A DNA stretch of 64,000 nt from Helianthus annuus (Eukaryota > Streptophyta > Magnoliopsida > Asterales > Asteraceae): assembly GCF_002127325.2 (NCBI RefSeq), contig NC_035447.2, positions 31,626,642 through 31,690,641 of the forward strand, in the 5' to 3' direction. The position numbers and the translations under genes were made by a program. A model generated the notes under the pieces. The model did no database searches. It was not told the origin of the DNA and saw only the letters and a program-made list of their open reading frames with translations. Positions within the stretch are counted from its first letter, which is position 1. Each line of letters opens with the position of its first letter. Shown here piece after piece: positions 10,501-21,162 of the stretch.

Positions 10501-12466
10501 TCAGTTATCAGAAGACTTGGAACCTTCAACCTTAGACTTCTTGGCTTTCTTAGCCTTCTTCGCCTTAGCACCTTCATCAACACCAACGGCAGAGGTCTCT
10601 AAACCAGCATCTTTTGAAGCATCAGGCAAACTTGAGAGGGTATCATCGCTATCCCCAGAATAAGACCTCTTCCTTGACAGGGAACCCAAAACCTCAGCAC
10701 AAACTTTCTCATTCAACCCCTCAGGCTTCAATTCCTGTAAAACAGATAAGGGCTTACCAAAGCAAGATGATACTTCATGAATGTAAGGGTAGGTTAGCCT
10801 CTCCATCTGCTCAACAGAAGCCTTGAAGATATCAGAAGCCTCGGGGCGAAACATAGGTGACTTCTCCAAGGGTTGTCCGGACTCATGAAGCTTGTAGCCA
10901 GCAGTAAGGCCTTGATGTTTCCCCAGGTTCAAAAGCTTAGTGTAAACATCACCAAGGGCAGAGTTAAACTCCTTGGAATGTAAAAGATAAGTGACAACCT
11001 GCTGGAAACCATGCTCAATCAACCACTGATTGTCCGCAGTCACTTGGCCAACCGAAGCTTTCAACCCTTCCTTTTCTTCACGAAAAGCCTGCTCCTGGAC
11101 AGCCAAGGCCTCTCGGTCAGCCTTTAGCTTCAGCAAGTTAGCCTCAAAGCTCTTCCTCAGATCACCCATCTCAATATCATGCATCTTTTTCAAATCATTA
11201 ACCTCCTTCTTCCACGCTGCTTCCTTCTCTGCAAACCCAGCTATTTCCTTCTTCATTGATGCTAGGGAGGATTTCATCTTATCCTTCTTCTTGGAGAAGT
11301 CCTCATATTCCTGCATCCTTTGGCGAAAGCGAGTAATCCCTTGAGGAAGCATAGCAGTAAGGTTACAGGTGGTTAAAACCATGCGAGACAACATAAAGTC
11401 ATCATCCATCTCAGCGATGGTTTCACGCACAGAAGGAGGAGCAAGATGACTAAGAGCATCCTCACAAACAGCAGCATCCTTGAAGGTGTCATCATTCTTC
11501 ACTAGCCAAGCAGGCACATAAGTACCTTCAGGGTTCAACCCTTCAACGTCCCTGCTTGAAGATTCCTGAACAGGGACAACCTTCTTGCCTCGAACCTTCT
11601 TACCATGAACAACCAACTCCTTGTCCTTCTCAACACCTGCTTCAACTTGATCCTCCGAAACTTCAATATCATCAGTCAAATCCACTGGCTCAGTAGAAGT
11701 GGATTGAGGACCAGCTTTCAACAAACGACGAGAAGTTCGGCGAGTTGAAGACTTGGGAGCATTAGACTTGGTAAAACCCTTAACGTTGGCAACACTAGCA
11801 TAACCCGTACCCTCAAACCTTTGCTCGGAAGTCCTAACCACAACATTCTCACCCGGAACAGACGGGGCACCCTCAAACACAACATCGGACGTGTCGTCAC
11901 TCTTGATAAAGTCCAAAGCAGACATAACTGGTAAAAACAAAACAAAAGAAAATAAGGCATAAGCAAAGTAAAATAAGAAAAGGCATAAGGGAAAAAATGC
12001 ATACCAATGCCATTTCTCATTAACACCGGATCCCGATCGGCTTTTCCCCAAATATTACTAACCCCTAAAAGCACTAACAAATGTTCGGGAAAGGGACGAA
12101 CCCTCGAAGGGCACCCCCGAATGGCTGAAAGAAAAGCATTGTTCAACTCTGATTCAGAAGGCTCCGGATCATTAAGAACAGCATCCGGATGCCTCCACAC
12201 CATTTTGAAAGGAACGATAGATTCAGAAACCCAGAAAAATCGATCCTTCCAGGACCCAAGCGTTGTAACCATGGATGAAATAAGACAAGTATCAACCTTT
12301 GATGTCTCAAAGGTGAACCAGTCACCATTTTTGGCTAAACGAAAAAACCTCCGAAAAAGCAACAAAGAGGGATCATACCCAAGAGCACGACACAACATTT
12401 CAAAGTGCAAAACCCTAGCCATCCCCTTCGGATGAACTTGCCCAAAAGAAATGCGATAATACTCAA
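10501..12466 (-). pseudogene. Antisense gene of the Tat element, 3' part (broken by element A)
   Basis: Two coding blocks are joined by a clear 77-bp intron (12004-11928, GT...AG): 12466-12005 and 11927-10501. The first holds the Transposase_28-like region (VHPKG..RVLHFE style) also seen in the left element. The second is about 475 residues with a lysine-rich region, a long charged coiled coil (roughly its middle third) and a lysine/serine-rich end. The N-terminal part lies at 19981-20209, beyond element A, so no complete message can be made. At the insertion point the two halves appear one base out of frame even after removing element A and one TSD. The frame may therefore have been broken before the insertion. 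Function is unknown. Confidence 0.7.
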
Positions 12467-13093
12467 TGTAGGTCCCTTTTCGCGGAGGATTACGAACCTA
12501 AACCTTGTTATACAAACCTACTAGCAAGTGCGGAATCCAAGCTAGTAGGCAAACCGGGATGAAGCAAGTAGAGAAACAAACACACAAGATTCACCGATTA
12601 ACACCACTGTATTAATACGTATGAAGGTTCCGGTTTTAAGCACAATGTTTACAATCAGTTTGCAAACCCTCAAAGTGTGTGTGTGAATGTTTCGGACAGA
12701 ATGCTCTCAACTTCCTTTCAGTCTGTCTGTGTGCCTCTATCTTTCACACTACACTGCATGGGTATATATACACCCAGCCCAAGATGTCTGGTCGAAGGAT
12801 CCGATAGATGGTCCGAAGGATCATCTTTCGGATATAGTGCTTTCGAAGGATCAGCAAGGACCTCGAAAGATCACCTTTCGAGGTCTAAGCATTCGAAGCA
12901 TATCTTTCGTGGGGATCGAAGGATCCACATCATCCTTCGATCCCTTATCCTTCGACTCAGACACTTTACATTACAACATATTGGCCAAGTCAAACTAGGA
13001 GGATAGTTGACTTGGTCAACTTACAGACTAACTTAGGAAATCGTTTATACACAGACCGAATACAGACAAAGTACAGACACAAGTGCACCAACA
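12467..13093 (-). repeat. 3' LTR of element A
   Basis: 627 bp, identical to the right copy apart from one base. It contains about ten copies of CGAARGAT or its complement between 12780 and 12960, and a TATATATA at 12763-12770. Confidence 0.93.
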
Positions 13094-13104
13094 AACTCCC
13101 CCTT
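13094..13104 (-). other. Polypurine tract of element A
   Basis: On the minus strand the sequence next to the LTR reads AAGGGGGAGTT, the expected plus-strand primer position. Two similar AAGGGGGAG motifs recur inside the element at 13296-13306 and 13314-13323. Confidence 0.8.
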
Positions 13105-15717
13105 GGCTGTAGCTTTGTCTTTATCTTCCATAGTTGTAGACTCGTCTCGAACTTCGACGGTCTTTGGTCTTCGAGTTACCAAAACTCTGATGTCCTTTCA
13201 AGTCTTCAATGTCGGAGGATCTTCAAAGTCTTCACGCCTTGAAAGCAGAGAGTGTATCAACAAACTACCCGTATCATGTAGGAAGTGTGTTGACAAACTC
13301 CCCCTTAACATAAGCTCCCCCTTGAGTTATGCTCGTGAAATACTTTAACTTTATGAAGTGAGATCCTTGTGGTGTTGATGATGGCCAGCGGCTACTCGAT
13401 CATTTTCATCTCTTGAGCGCCTTCTCGTCGTGTCTTTATTCCAAAGCTTGTCATCGACCATGTTCTCCTAGCCTTTAGAATCTGCACATGCAAGAAATCT
13501 AAACGCATAATGAGAACAACTGCTTGGAACATAGAATAAGCAAATGACACACGAATGACCATGTCACAATCAAACACCGTCCGACAGTTTGAAAGTTGAA
13601 TAAATTTGTCAATTTCAGTCTTTAACTTTCAAAACATGCAAATTTCGACCGTTTATGAAGATTTAGTCAGTTCGGTTTTCGTTCAGGTTTCAGGCAACGA
13701 AGACTCGAGCTCCAACATCGTACGATCGAAAATAAAGTAGAAAGAAAATCTTTTTGGCTTTTATAAAGTTTATATTAAAACAGATTTTAGGTGTGTTTTA
13801 ATATAGAGAAAGACAACAATTTTAATATCCTTTGAGTGTTATCAAACGACATCACCGCTAATGTCGTGCTGATATGCACCAAACGACGAAACTGTTTAAA
13901 AGAAACAATAAAAGTTAAGCAGTAAATAAATATATACAGACATTCTTTTTGTGAGTTTCGAGGGTAAGAGAATCATATCAGTGTACGGTCATGCCAAAAC
14001 ACTCTTGTTGTTCAGTTAGTTAACATTAAGATAAGCATCCTATAACAATTATCGGTATTGTTGTCCACTTAAGCTCAACTTATCAGATGTAATCATGGCG
14101 AGGGGATACGTTAATGTATAATTTATACTTACCGACCGGTGTTCATCCACATCACGACACATTCCCGTATCAAGGTATGCACGAGAGTTCATCTTACCGG
14201 TGAGTATACTGATTATCATCTGTTTGACCGTATAAATTGTGAGATACTCACTTATTTTGATTTGAAAACAAGCCCTTTGTGATATAATCACTTATTGATG
14301 AGGAACTTGATTTTCATATGCATGAGGGCACAGGTGCAAGTCCGTGAACAGGTCAGTACTTCCGTACAGCAGAGAGACGAACTTGACACCCGGATAAATG
14401 TGATATATTATCACTTATTTGATTTGGACATGTGATTGTTTATCACTTATTGAGGTCAAATGCAGTATGTAATATGTACACGTATGTATAGTATCATGGA
14501 AGATCTAGACTTGCGTCCCCGTTATTTTTCGGTAAAAGATACAACCATGATACCCAGATGATAAGCAGCATAAAGACCGAATATCTCAGAACCTCGGCAA
14601 TCTATCAAACGAAATTTCGGTACTAAGACCATATGCCAATGAATGGTTCCCACCTGATCTTCAGTCGATTAAGATTTATATCACCCTGCACACTTTAAAA
14701 TGATTGTGAGCCTACCGATACATCTTATATAGAGCTGCTTATCGTTTTTCATTTAAGGTTTAAAGAGGTTTGGATAGACCACTGATGTACTATCATTTTC
14801 TCTTTTGCTCTCCAGGAAACTCATTTTTGTTTTTCTATTGTTTTTGTGTTTTTGAAATTTTTCGATGTTTTTGGATTTTCAGATTTTTGGATTTACTCCC
14901 CCTAAAATCAATAAACTAAGATAAATTTAAAAACACACAAAAGTATTTACAAAAATGATTTTCCAATGTTGGTTTACTCTTGCTTGACCTTAATGCCGTT
15001 TACCAAAATTAAGTTTTATCAGAAAAAAAAAATTTAACAGAATTTTGGAGAAATCAGTTGGCATGTCGGTAAGCGGTGCGGACCATGACAACATTGACGA
15101 GTTTCACAAAGAAACAATCACGTGTGAGGTGATATTTGAGATCAACGTGTCAGGCCAAAGAGTGCTGTATGAGATAATAAAAATTCACAAAGTAGCTTAA
15201 ATATCGACAAGTATAGGAGAGATTAGCAATTTTAAAAACCGTATCCTGCAACTATTTCGTGCATTGCAAGGAATCTGAGCATTCTCCCAAACTGGATATC
15301 CACCCGGTGTGAACTTCAAAGTCGATTTTGTAGCTACTGAATAATCTCTTGACAGCAACAAAATCATAAACCTCCGGGTCCGGCTGGTCTTCCACATTGT
15401 ACCAGCGAAGGTCTTTGACTTTCTCTTTCAGAAATGGTGTGCGGATGTTCAATCCATGCAAAGGCATCGGCACACATTTCACTTCATTCGTTCCTGAGGA
15501 CCCGATCAAAAACCAGAAGGACCAAAATTTTTGGCACGTTCTTCATTTGGTCGATTTTTGCACCTTCATTCAGCCACATTTTCTTTTTTCTTTCCTCTCT
15601 CTCCATCAAAGGCAACAATTTCTTCTGTCGCCTATCTTGTGCAAGGACATTCCACTATCAACAATCCTATGACTATCAATAGTTCCTCCTGGAACTTCCT
15701 GCACACTCACTCAGAGA
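13094..15717 (-). other. Conserved 2.6-kb non-coding 3' region of element A
   Basis: Lies between the gag stop and the polypurine tract. It aligns along its length with 49204-51843 of element B, including small motifs such as 'taccgaccggtgttc' and 'tatcacttatt'. A minus-strand frame of 85 codons (15509-15252) has a related copy in B (51706-51404), but with different ends. No pol motif is visible. In an autonomous Copia element this position would carry protease, integrase, reverse transcriptase and RNase H. Confidence 0.8.
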
Positions 15718-18549
15718 TTAGTTGGAGAGGGGGACCCAAGCCTTCATAGACTTGAGTTGCCCCTGAGAATCAAGAAATGTAATTTCAATTTCCTGATAAT
15801 TTTCAAGCACAACACCTCCCTTTGAACCTTTACCTGTTTTAGGTTTCCAAGTTTGTTTTTGTTTACCAGAGTGTGTATTATGTACATTTTCTGGTTTTAA
15901 AGGTTGTGACAAACTAGGTTTCCTTTTAACAGTTTCCGGTCTTAAGGCTTTTTCGATCACCTTTACATTTTTACGTCGTTGTTTTGTTTCTTGCTCTTTA
16001 ATAGTGCGTTTATCATGTTTTGGAGAAACAGTACGACGTTGTGAGTGACCTTGTTCAGAGGGGGTTCTTTCAACAAAATTTGGTTTGGGCAAGTTTGTGC
16101 AATCTTTAATGATGTGCCCAGACTTCCCACATTTGAAACAAGTTCTCCTTTCACCAAACTTAGGAGAATTTGTTCGACTGGCAGATGTTGAACCTGTAGA
16201 ACCTGAGGTACTTGCACGTTCATCACACCCGTTTGTGTGTTGGGTGTAATTGTTATCGCTGTTACGCTTCAAAATCTTGACTTTTTGTACAAAATCGGTG
16301 TTTGATTTGTTTTCAAAAGTCTCAATTTTATCGGTACTCTTTGATGCTACAAATTTAACATCTTTGCTCTTCTTTTGATAACGAGCTCCTTTTGTTTCAA
16401 CCTTAGCCTTTGGCTTTGGAGCTCGTTGTTGTTGTTTACCCTTAAAAGCAATTGGTTGTTGCTTTGTCGGTGATTTCTGTTTTCCAAATTGTTTTCTGAT
16501 TTCAGCTTTTGGAATTGAATTACATTGAGTTACAGTAACTCTCGGAATTTTCTTTCCTAAAAACTGGTTTGTAGTATCTTCAAACACTTTGTCAATCAAG
16601 GATTGATTGACGTTTTTGATTTGAAAATCTTTGTCTGAATAAATTTTACTATCACCGATTAAAGTATACAACAAGTCATTGCTTTTAACAGCAAACACAC
16701 TTTCTTTGTCATTCTTGACATCTTTGACAGGATTTATCACTTGCTTGACAGCAGGTTGCACGACAGGAGTAGGAGGATCACAAAGAATATGATTCTCAAT
16801 TGGAATTTCTACTCCTTTCGCCTCATCAAGTGATTCATCCTGGTCATTCACATCTGATTCATCATCTGAAGAATCACATTCCTCAATACTTGGAGGACTT
16901 TGATTTGAAGCACATGATGACTTTTCTTTGTTATCAGATGAGCCCTCCGATGAATTGTCCGGTTTGAACCCTAGGCTAGTAGCAAATTCCTCAACATCAA
17001 GAGGCACACTGGGTTCATACCGAGGCATTTCCTCTTCATCGGGCATCTTGGTATAGTTGTTCATCAAAGGGGGCGGACATTTCTTATATCCTATCCCCTT
17101 CTGATTTCCTTTCGGTTGTTGAACCTCGATGATGTGATCAAGCACAAATTGGGAGTTAGAATAACTATCCAATTTTTGTTTGATCGCATCATGCTCGCAT
17201 TGGGCAATGGCTAATTGCTTTTTGGTTTCCTCAACAAGGTTGATATAGTCGTTAATACTAACTTGTTTATGATACACAACTTTGTTCAATTCGGAAACAC
17301 TTTTCTTTAGAGTTTCAATCACAGTTTTAAACTCCTTTTCGTTTTGAGTTAACGCCATGTTTGCCTCTTTGCATTTGGCCAGTTCAATTACCAAACTTTG
17401 ATTGTGACTATGAACCGTTTCAGATTCACGTCTCAATTCAACACATTCATGCTTCATTTTAGCACATTCACTACATATGCTAGGAGTTTCAACCTTTACC
17501 TGACTTGAAGAAGCTGTGACATTAGTCATAGAGACAGTTTGAGAAGAGAAAGATCCATCTTCAGTGAGAATCTTCTCCATTTCTTTCGATGTAGCATCAG
17601 CTTTCTCGATCAAGTCAGATTTTTGACCTTTTGTCTCCTTGGCATCATCCGACAAATTATCAGCTTCAGAATCAGTTCTTTTATTTAAATCTGATTCTTC
17701 ATTTAAACCTGATTCTTCATCCGAGCTGCCACTATATCCTGAACTGTCATCATTTCCCGAAGGTTCATCATCATTGACATTTTTGACAATTTCAGCATAG
17801 AACGCAGTTCTTGTTTGATCATCGTTTCCTAACTGTATGTCCGGACCACAATCGACACTTTGATCAGATTGAGGTTGTGTTGTGGAAACTTGGGCTTGTG
17901 CTTGGGTTTGATTGAACTGTGGACACGGAGAAGAGCTTGTATTGGATTCAAACTCCATTTGAAGCTTCGGTTGCTGAACGGAACTAGAACTAGCTGAAGG
18001 ACCAAAACCCGGCAAATACATTTCTGTATTTTGAGTGAGTGCAATCCTTTGAGCTTTTCGAATTTCCACTTCGTTCTTTTGCTCCAACTTCTGAATGAAT
18101 TCATAGATATTAACATTGACAGCATCTAAAACACCCGTATGCTTTAAAAACTCTATGAATGTGCTCCACTTTGGAGGTAGAGCATCAGCAAACCGTGCTA
18201 CCATTTCCTGTTGAGATGGACGAACACCAGAATAACACATTTCACACATCAAATGATAATAGCGAGTAGTCATATCATTTAGGGTTTCATTCTCTAAGAA
18301 ATGAAATGATTCGAATTTCTTCTTCAACAGATCCTGGCGTATCTTTCTAGTAGCTGCATATCCTTCTCCTTGTTCTACCACAAAATTCTGCATGTTTTGA
18401 TTTTGCTTTGACACCAAAGCCCATTGACTTGCACTGATTGAAGGCTGTGGAAACATGCTCTTTGCCCAATCTGTAGCAGTGACTAACTCTTGATTGTATC
18501 GTGAGTCCAAACTCCAATCCCATGGACTTGTACAGTTCATTTTGATCAA
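15718..18549 (-). CDS. Gag protein of element A (943 aa, shortened capsid region)
   Basis: Intact frame. Residues about 70-175 match the distal half of the Copia UBN2-type Gag domain (LPPKWSTFIEFLK). A serine/acid-rich linker follows, then a coiled coil (about 360-460), a conserved block around IGYKKCPPP, and a CCHC zinc knuckle CFKCGKSGHIIKDC at about 804-817. The lysine-rich tail ends AWVPLSN. Compared with Gag of element B it lacks about 115 residues of the N-terminal capsid region and also the first zinc knuckle, yet the frame stays open. It should package RNA into virus-like particles if functional; that is inferred from the family. The chosen start is the first ATG of the frame, about 790 bases after the primer site. 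Confidence 0.88.
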   Translation of the reverse strand: MIKMNCTSPWDWSLDSRYNQELVTATDWAKSMFPQPSISASQWALVSKQNQNMQNFVVEQGEGYAATRKIRQDLLKKKFESFHFLENETLNDMTTRYYHLMCEMCYSGVRPSQQEMVARFADALPPKWSTFIEFLKHTGVLDAVNVNIYEFIQKLEQKNEVEIRKAQRIALTQNTEMYLPGFGPSASSSSVQQPKLQMEFESNTSSSPCPQFNQTQAQAQVSTTQPQSDQSVDCGPDIQLGNDDQTRTAFYAEIVKNVNDDEPSGNDDSSGYSGSSDEESGLNEESDLNKRTDSEADNLSDDAKETKGQKSDLIEKADATSKEMEKILTEDGSFSSQTVSMTNVTASSSQVKVETPSICSECAKMKHECVELRRESETVHSHNQSLVIELAKCKEANMALTQNEKEFKTVIETLKKSVSELNKVVYHKQVSINDYINLVEETKKQLAIAQCEHDAIKQKLDSYSNSQFVLDHIIEVQQPKGNQKGIGYKKCPPPLMNNYTKMPDEEEMPRYEPSVPLDVEEFATSLGFKPDNSSEGSSDNKEKSSCASNQSPPSIEECDSSDDESDVNDQDESLDEAKGVEIPIENHILCDPPTPVVQPAVKQVINPVKDVKNDKESVFAVKSNDLLYTLIGDSKIYSDKDFQIKNVNQSLIDKVFEDTTNQFLGKKIPRVTVTQCNSIPKAEIRKQFGKQKSPTKQQPIAFKGKQQQRAPKPKAKVETKGARYQKKSKDVKFVASKSTDKIETFENKSNTDFVQKVKILKRNSDNNYTQHTNGCDERASTSGSTGSTSASRTNSPKFGERRTCFKCGKSGHIIKDCTNLPKPNFVERTPSEQGHSQRRTVSPKHDKRTIKEQETKQRRKNVKVIEKALRPETVKRKPSLSQPLKPENVHNTHSGKQKQTWKPKTGKGSKGGVVLENYQEIEITFLDSQGQLKSMKAWVPLSN

Positions 18550-19340
18550 ATATTAATTGAGAATCTACACAAGCACAAACTGTTAAGTGCAAACAGTTAA
18601 GAATTGAAAGATAAAAACCTGTTCGAAAGATCAAGACTAGTTCGAATGATCAACAGTGATCGAAAGATTACTGTTGAGTTTCGAGCAAAGTCTTCGAAAG
18701 ATTTACAATGAAGGATCCTTATCTTTCGACCAATTATCACGAAAGATTCACAGTTCGAAAGATCTTTATCTTTCGAATACTGATCTCGAAAGATTCACAA
18801 TGAAAGATCCTTATCTTTCGAGATGAATCCTTATCTTTCGGACTACTATCTTTCGAAAAGATTCCAAACACGAAGGATAATTCTTAGACTTCGAAAGACT
18901 ACTCGAAGGATGCTAATCTTTCGAGCTGTCTCTGATCGAAAGATGATCTTTCGAAGTCGAAGGATATCTTTCGGAACTTCTGACACAACTGACACAAAGT
19001 TGACGGGTAGGTGGGAAAGGTGATGGGTTGGTGCACAACTTTTGGCAGAAGGTATGTGCAGACACAACTTTTCACCAAACTTTGAAAATTTTCCCAAAAT
19101 GGACAACACCTTATCCACAACCAGTCGCCGGAAATATGATCGGAAAATGGCCGGAAAAATCAAAGTCTCTTAAAAACAAGTTTTCAAGTTACCCAACCCA
19201 ACCTTGAACACTCCCGAAGGTTTAGAAACCGTTTTTCAGCTTAAACAAGCAAGAAAACCACCAAAAACGGGTGCTAAACCAAGTGTTCAAACACACCAAG
19301 AACTTGAACAACCCGGTTTTAAACAAGGTAAAGAGCCAAG
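18550..19340 (-). other. Leader of element A with a dense CGAARGAT motif array
   Basis: The untranslated leader between primer site and gag. From about 18621 to 18975 roughly 20 copies of CGAAAGAT or CGAAGGAT occur in both orientations, often as close inverted pairs (ATCTTTCG next to CGAAAGAT), so the RNA could form many small hairpins. A packaging or dimerisation role is my inference. Confidence 0.7.
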
Positions 19341-19352
19341 CTTTGATACCAC
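19339..19352 (-). other. tRNA-iMet-type primer binding site of element A
   Basis: The minus strand reads TGGTATCAAAGCTT, separated from the LTR by two bases. The usual plant Copia site is TGGTATCAGAGC. Element A differs at one base, while element B and the partial copy have the standard form. Confidence 0.85.
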
Positions 19353-19353
19353 T

Positions 19354-19980
19354 TGTAGGTCCCTTTTCGCGGAGGATTACGAACCTAAACCTTGTTATAC
19401 AAACCTACTAGCAAGTGCGGAATCCAAGCTAGTAGGCAAACCGGGATGAAGCAAGTAGAGAAACAAACACACAAGATTCACCGATTAACACCACTGTATT
19501 AATACGTATGAAGGTTCCGGTTTTAAGCACAATGTTTACAATCAGTTTGCAAACCCTCAAAGTGTGTGTGTGAATGTTTCGGACAGAATGCTCTCAACTT
19601 CCTTTCAGTCTGTCTGTGTGCCTCTATCTTTCACACTACACTGCATGGGTATATATACACCCAGCCCAAGATGTCTGGTCGAAGGATCCGATAGATGGTC
19701 CGAAGGATCATCTTTCGGATATAGTGCTTTCGAAGGATCAGCAAGGACCTCGAAAGATCACCTTTCGAGGTCTAAGCATTCGAAGCATATCTTTCGTGGG
19801 GATCGAAGGATCCACATCATCCTTCGATCCCTTATCCTTCGACTCAGACACTTTACATTACAACATATTGGCCAAGTCAAACTAGGAGGATAGTTGACTT
19901 GGTCAACTTACAGACTAACTTAGGACATCGTTTATACACAGACCGAATACAGACAAAGTACAGACACAAGTGCACCAACA
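19354..19980 (-). repeat. 5' LTR of element A
   Basis: 627 bp. It carries a TATATATA at 19650-19657, the likely promoter reading leftward, with the CGAARGAT cluster upstream of it (about 19667-19850), where U3 control sites would lie. Confidence 0.93.
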
Positions 19981-20209
19981 CTCAAGCAAGTTCAAAACGA
20001 AAAACGAAAAAAGGGTAACGAAGATTAGACCACTGAAAATGACGACAATACAAGGCAATCGAACCAGGGTTTGGTTTGTCAACAGGAACATCGCAAACAG
20101 GGGCAGTTGGGTTAAATTTTTTATCAATACCATACTCCAAACAAAACAAGTCTACTTCCTCTTGTGTCATTCGAGAGAATGACTTTGCTAAATCTTTAAG
20201 AGCACCCAT
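19981..20209 (-). pseudogene. Antisense gene of the Tat element, N-terminal part
   Basis: A frame starting with ATG at 20209 encodes about 75 residues (MGALKDLAKSFSRMTQEEVD...). They resemble the N-terminus of the left element's antisense gene. It runs into the element A target site, and the rest continues from 12466 leftward. The interruption inactivates the gene. Confidence 0.7.
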
Positions 20210-20536
20210 TTTTGAAGAAAGTAAAAACGAAAATGGAGAAGAAAAACTAACCTGAAGGAAGAAACTTGGAATGATTGTGAGTAAAATGAAGAAGTTCTAC
20301 AAGTATAAAATAAATATGATATTAAAGCAGGGGTAATAAAGGTAAATAAATGGCTCCTGCAAAACCGCCGCCTGACACACGTCAATCAAATCAACTGTCA
20401 ATCGTTTAAAATTCAAAATTCAAAAAGTAACTGCCTCAAGCCTTTCAAGCCTCCAAGCAACGAACCCTTGAAACCTTTAAAACATATGCATAAAAGTCAG
20501 AAGTCTTTGAGCATACTACCCCAAAAAACCTCTGAC

Positions 20537-20545
20537 TTGGGGGGC
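20537..20545 (+). other. Polypurine tract of the Tat element
   Basis: TTGGGGGGC directly precedes the 3' LTR start at 20546. Confidence 0.85.
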
Positions 20546-21162
20546 TGACGACGGGGGTAGCCCAAGGTCAATTAAAATGACTAATATGCAAGAGCTTAAA
20601 AGGTTGAAAGGTTCATCGGATGAAAAGCTGTAAAGTGAGAAAAGCGAGGAACAGTAATCAGTCACATCTGAGGACTCACCTCACCAACTCACGCCCACAA
20701 ACTCAGAGCAGGTCTGCACAAGTACACTCTATTAACCAGGGGTCCAAAGCCTTTAACCCCAAAAGGGGAAACCCTCCATTGCAAACAGGTTTCGCTAGTC
20801 TTGTATATGCCATTTCAGGAGATGTCTTCCCCTATAAAAAGACAGCTCATGTTCACTTCTGGGACATTCCGAAACACAGAGATTCCTTAATCTCTGGTCA
20901 TTCAAAGATTACTTGATCACTTCCAAGTTACTCTTCATCACATTCAACACACACTCATTCTATTTGCTTTCTTTTCTGGATTCGAGCTTGCCTCGAAGAA
21001 GGAACTTCAAAGCAAATAACAATTACATACTAGTGAACCTCCTTCCACGTTTTGCAAACGTGGAGGGACCCCGCGACCTGCGTTAGGCAAAACTGAACCC
21101 TTCAGCCCTTTTGCCTAACCAACTCAGCTACCATCCTTGGTCTCGTGTTTGTTGCATCAACA
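20546..21162 (+). repeat. 3' LTR of the Tat Gypsy element
   Basis: 617 bp, the same length as the 5' copy, ending CATCAACA before the ATAGA duplication. It has TATAAAAAG where the 5' LTR has TATAAGAAG. Confidence 0.95.

Larger units (their letters stand above)
12467..19980 (-). mobile_element. Gag-only (TR-GAG type) Copia-like retrotransposon, element A
   Basis: A 7514-bp element with two 627-bp LTRs (12467-13093 and 19354-19980), TGTAGG...CCAACA, flanked by CTCAA (12462-12466 and 19981-19985). Its sense strand is minus: 5' LTR at right, tRNA-iMet-like primer site, leader, gag (18549-15718), 2.6 kb of non-coding DNA, polypurine tract, 3' LTR at left. No protease, integrase or reverse transcriptase frame exists in 13094-15717, so it must borrow pol. 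Only one LTR difference was found (A at 13038 versus C at 19926), which makes it very young. That fits its nesting inside the older Gypsy element. Confidence 0.93.
3362..21162 (+). mobile_element. Complete Tat-type Gypsy LTR retrotransposon (with nested element A)
   Basis: Two 617-bp LTRs (3362-3978 and 20546-21162) start TGACGACGGG and end CATCAACA. They are flanked by the perfect 5-bp duplication ATAGA (3357-3361 and 21163-21167). Joining the flanks gives the same order as the unoccupied R copies at 21640-21700 and 57975-58020. I count five substitutions between the LTRs (0.8%), so the insertion is recent. The element carries a primer site, intact gag-pol, an antisense gene and a polypurine tract. 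A 7.5-kb gag-only element (12467-19980) is nested in the antisense gene. Two RNase H regions plus the antisense gene place it in the Tat lineage (family knowledge). Confidence 0.95.

Noticed and set aside
12677..13006. 109-codon frame, found identically again at 19564-19893
   Set aside because: It lies inside the two LTRs of element A on the antisense strand. The identity reflects LTR identity, not a gene family.
15718..18549. Gag frames of A and B as host genes encoding zinc-knuckle proteins
   Set aside because: They sit between LTRs with primer site, polypurine tract and target duplications. The Copia Gag domain and knuckles fit a retroelement.
18621..18975. CRISPR-like array from regularly repeated CGAAAGAT motifs
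   Set aside because: Motif orientation alternates, spacing is irregular, units are only 8-10 bp and the context is a plant retrotransposon leader.
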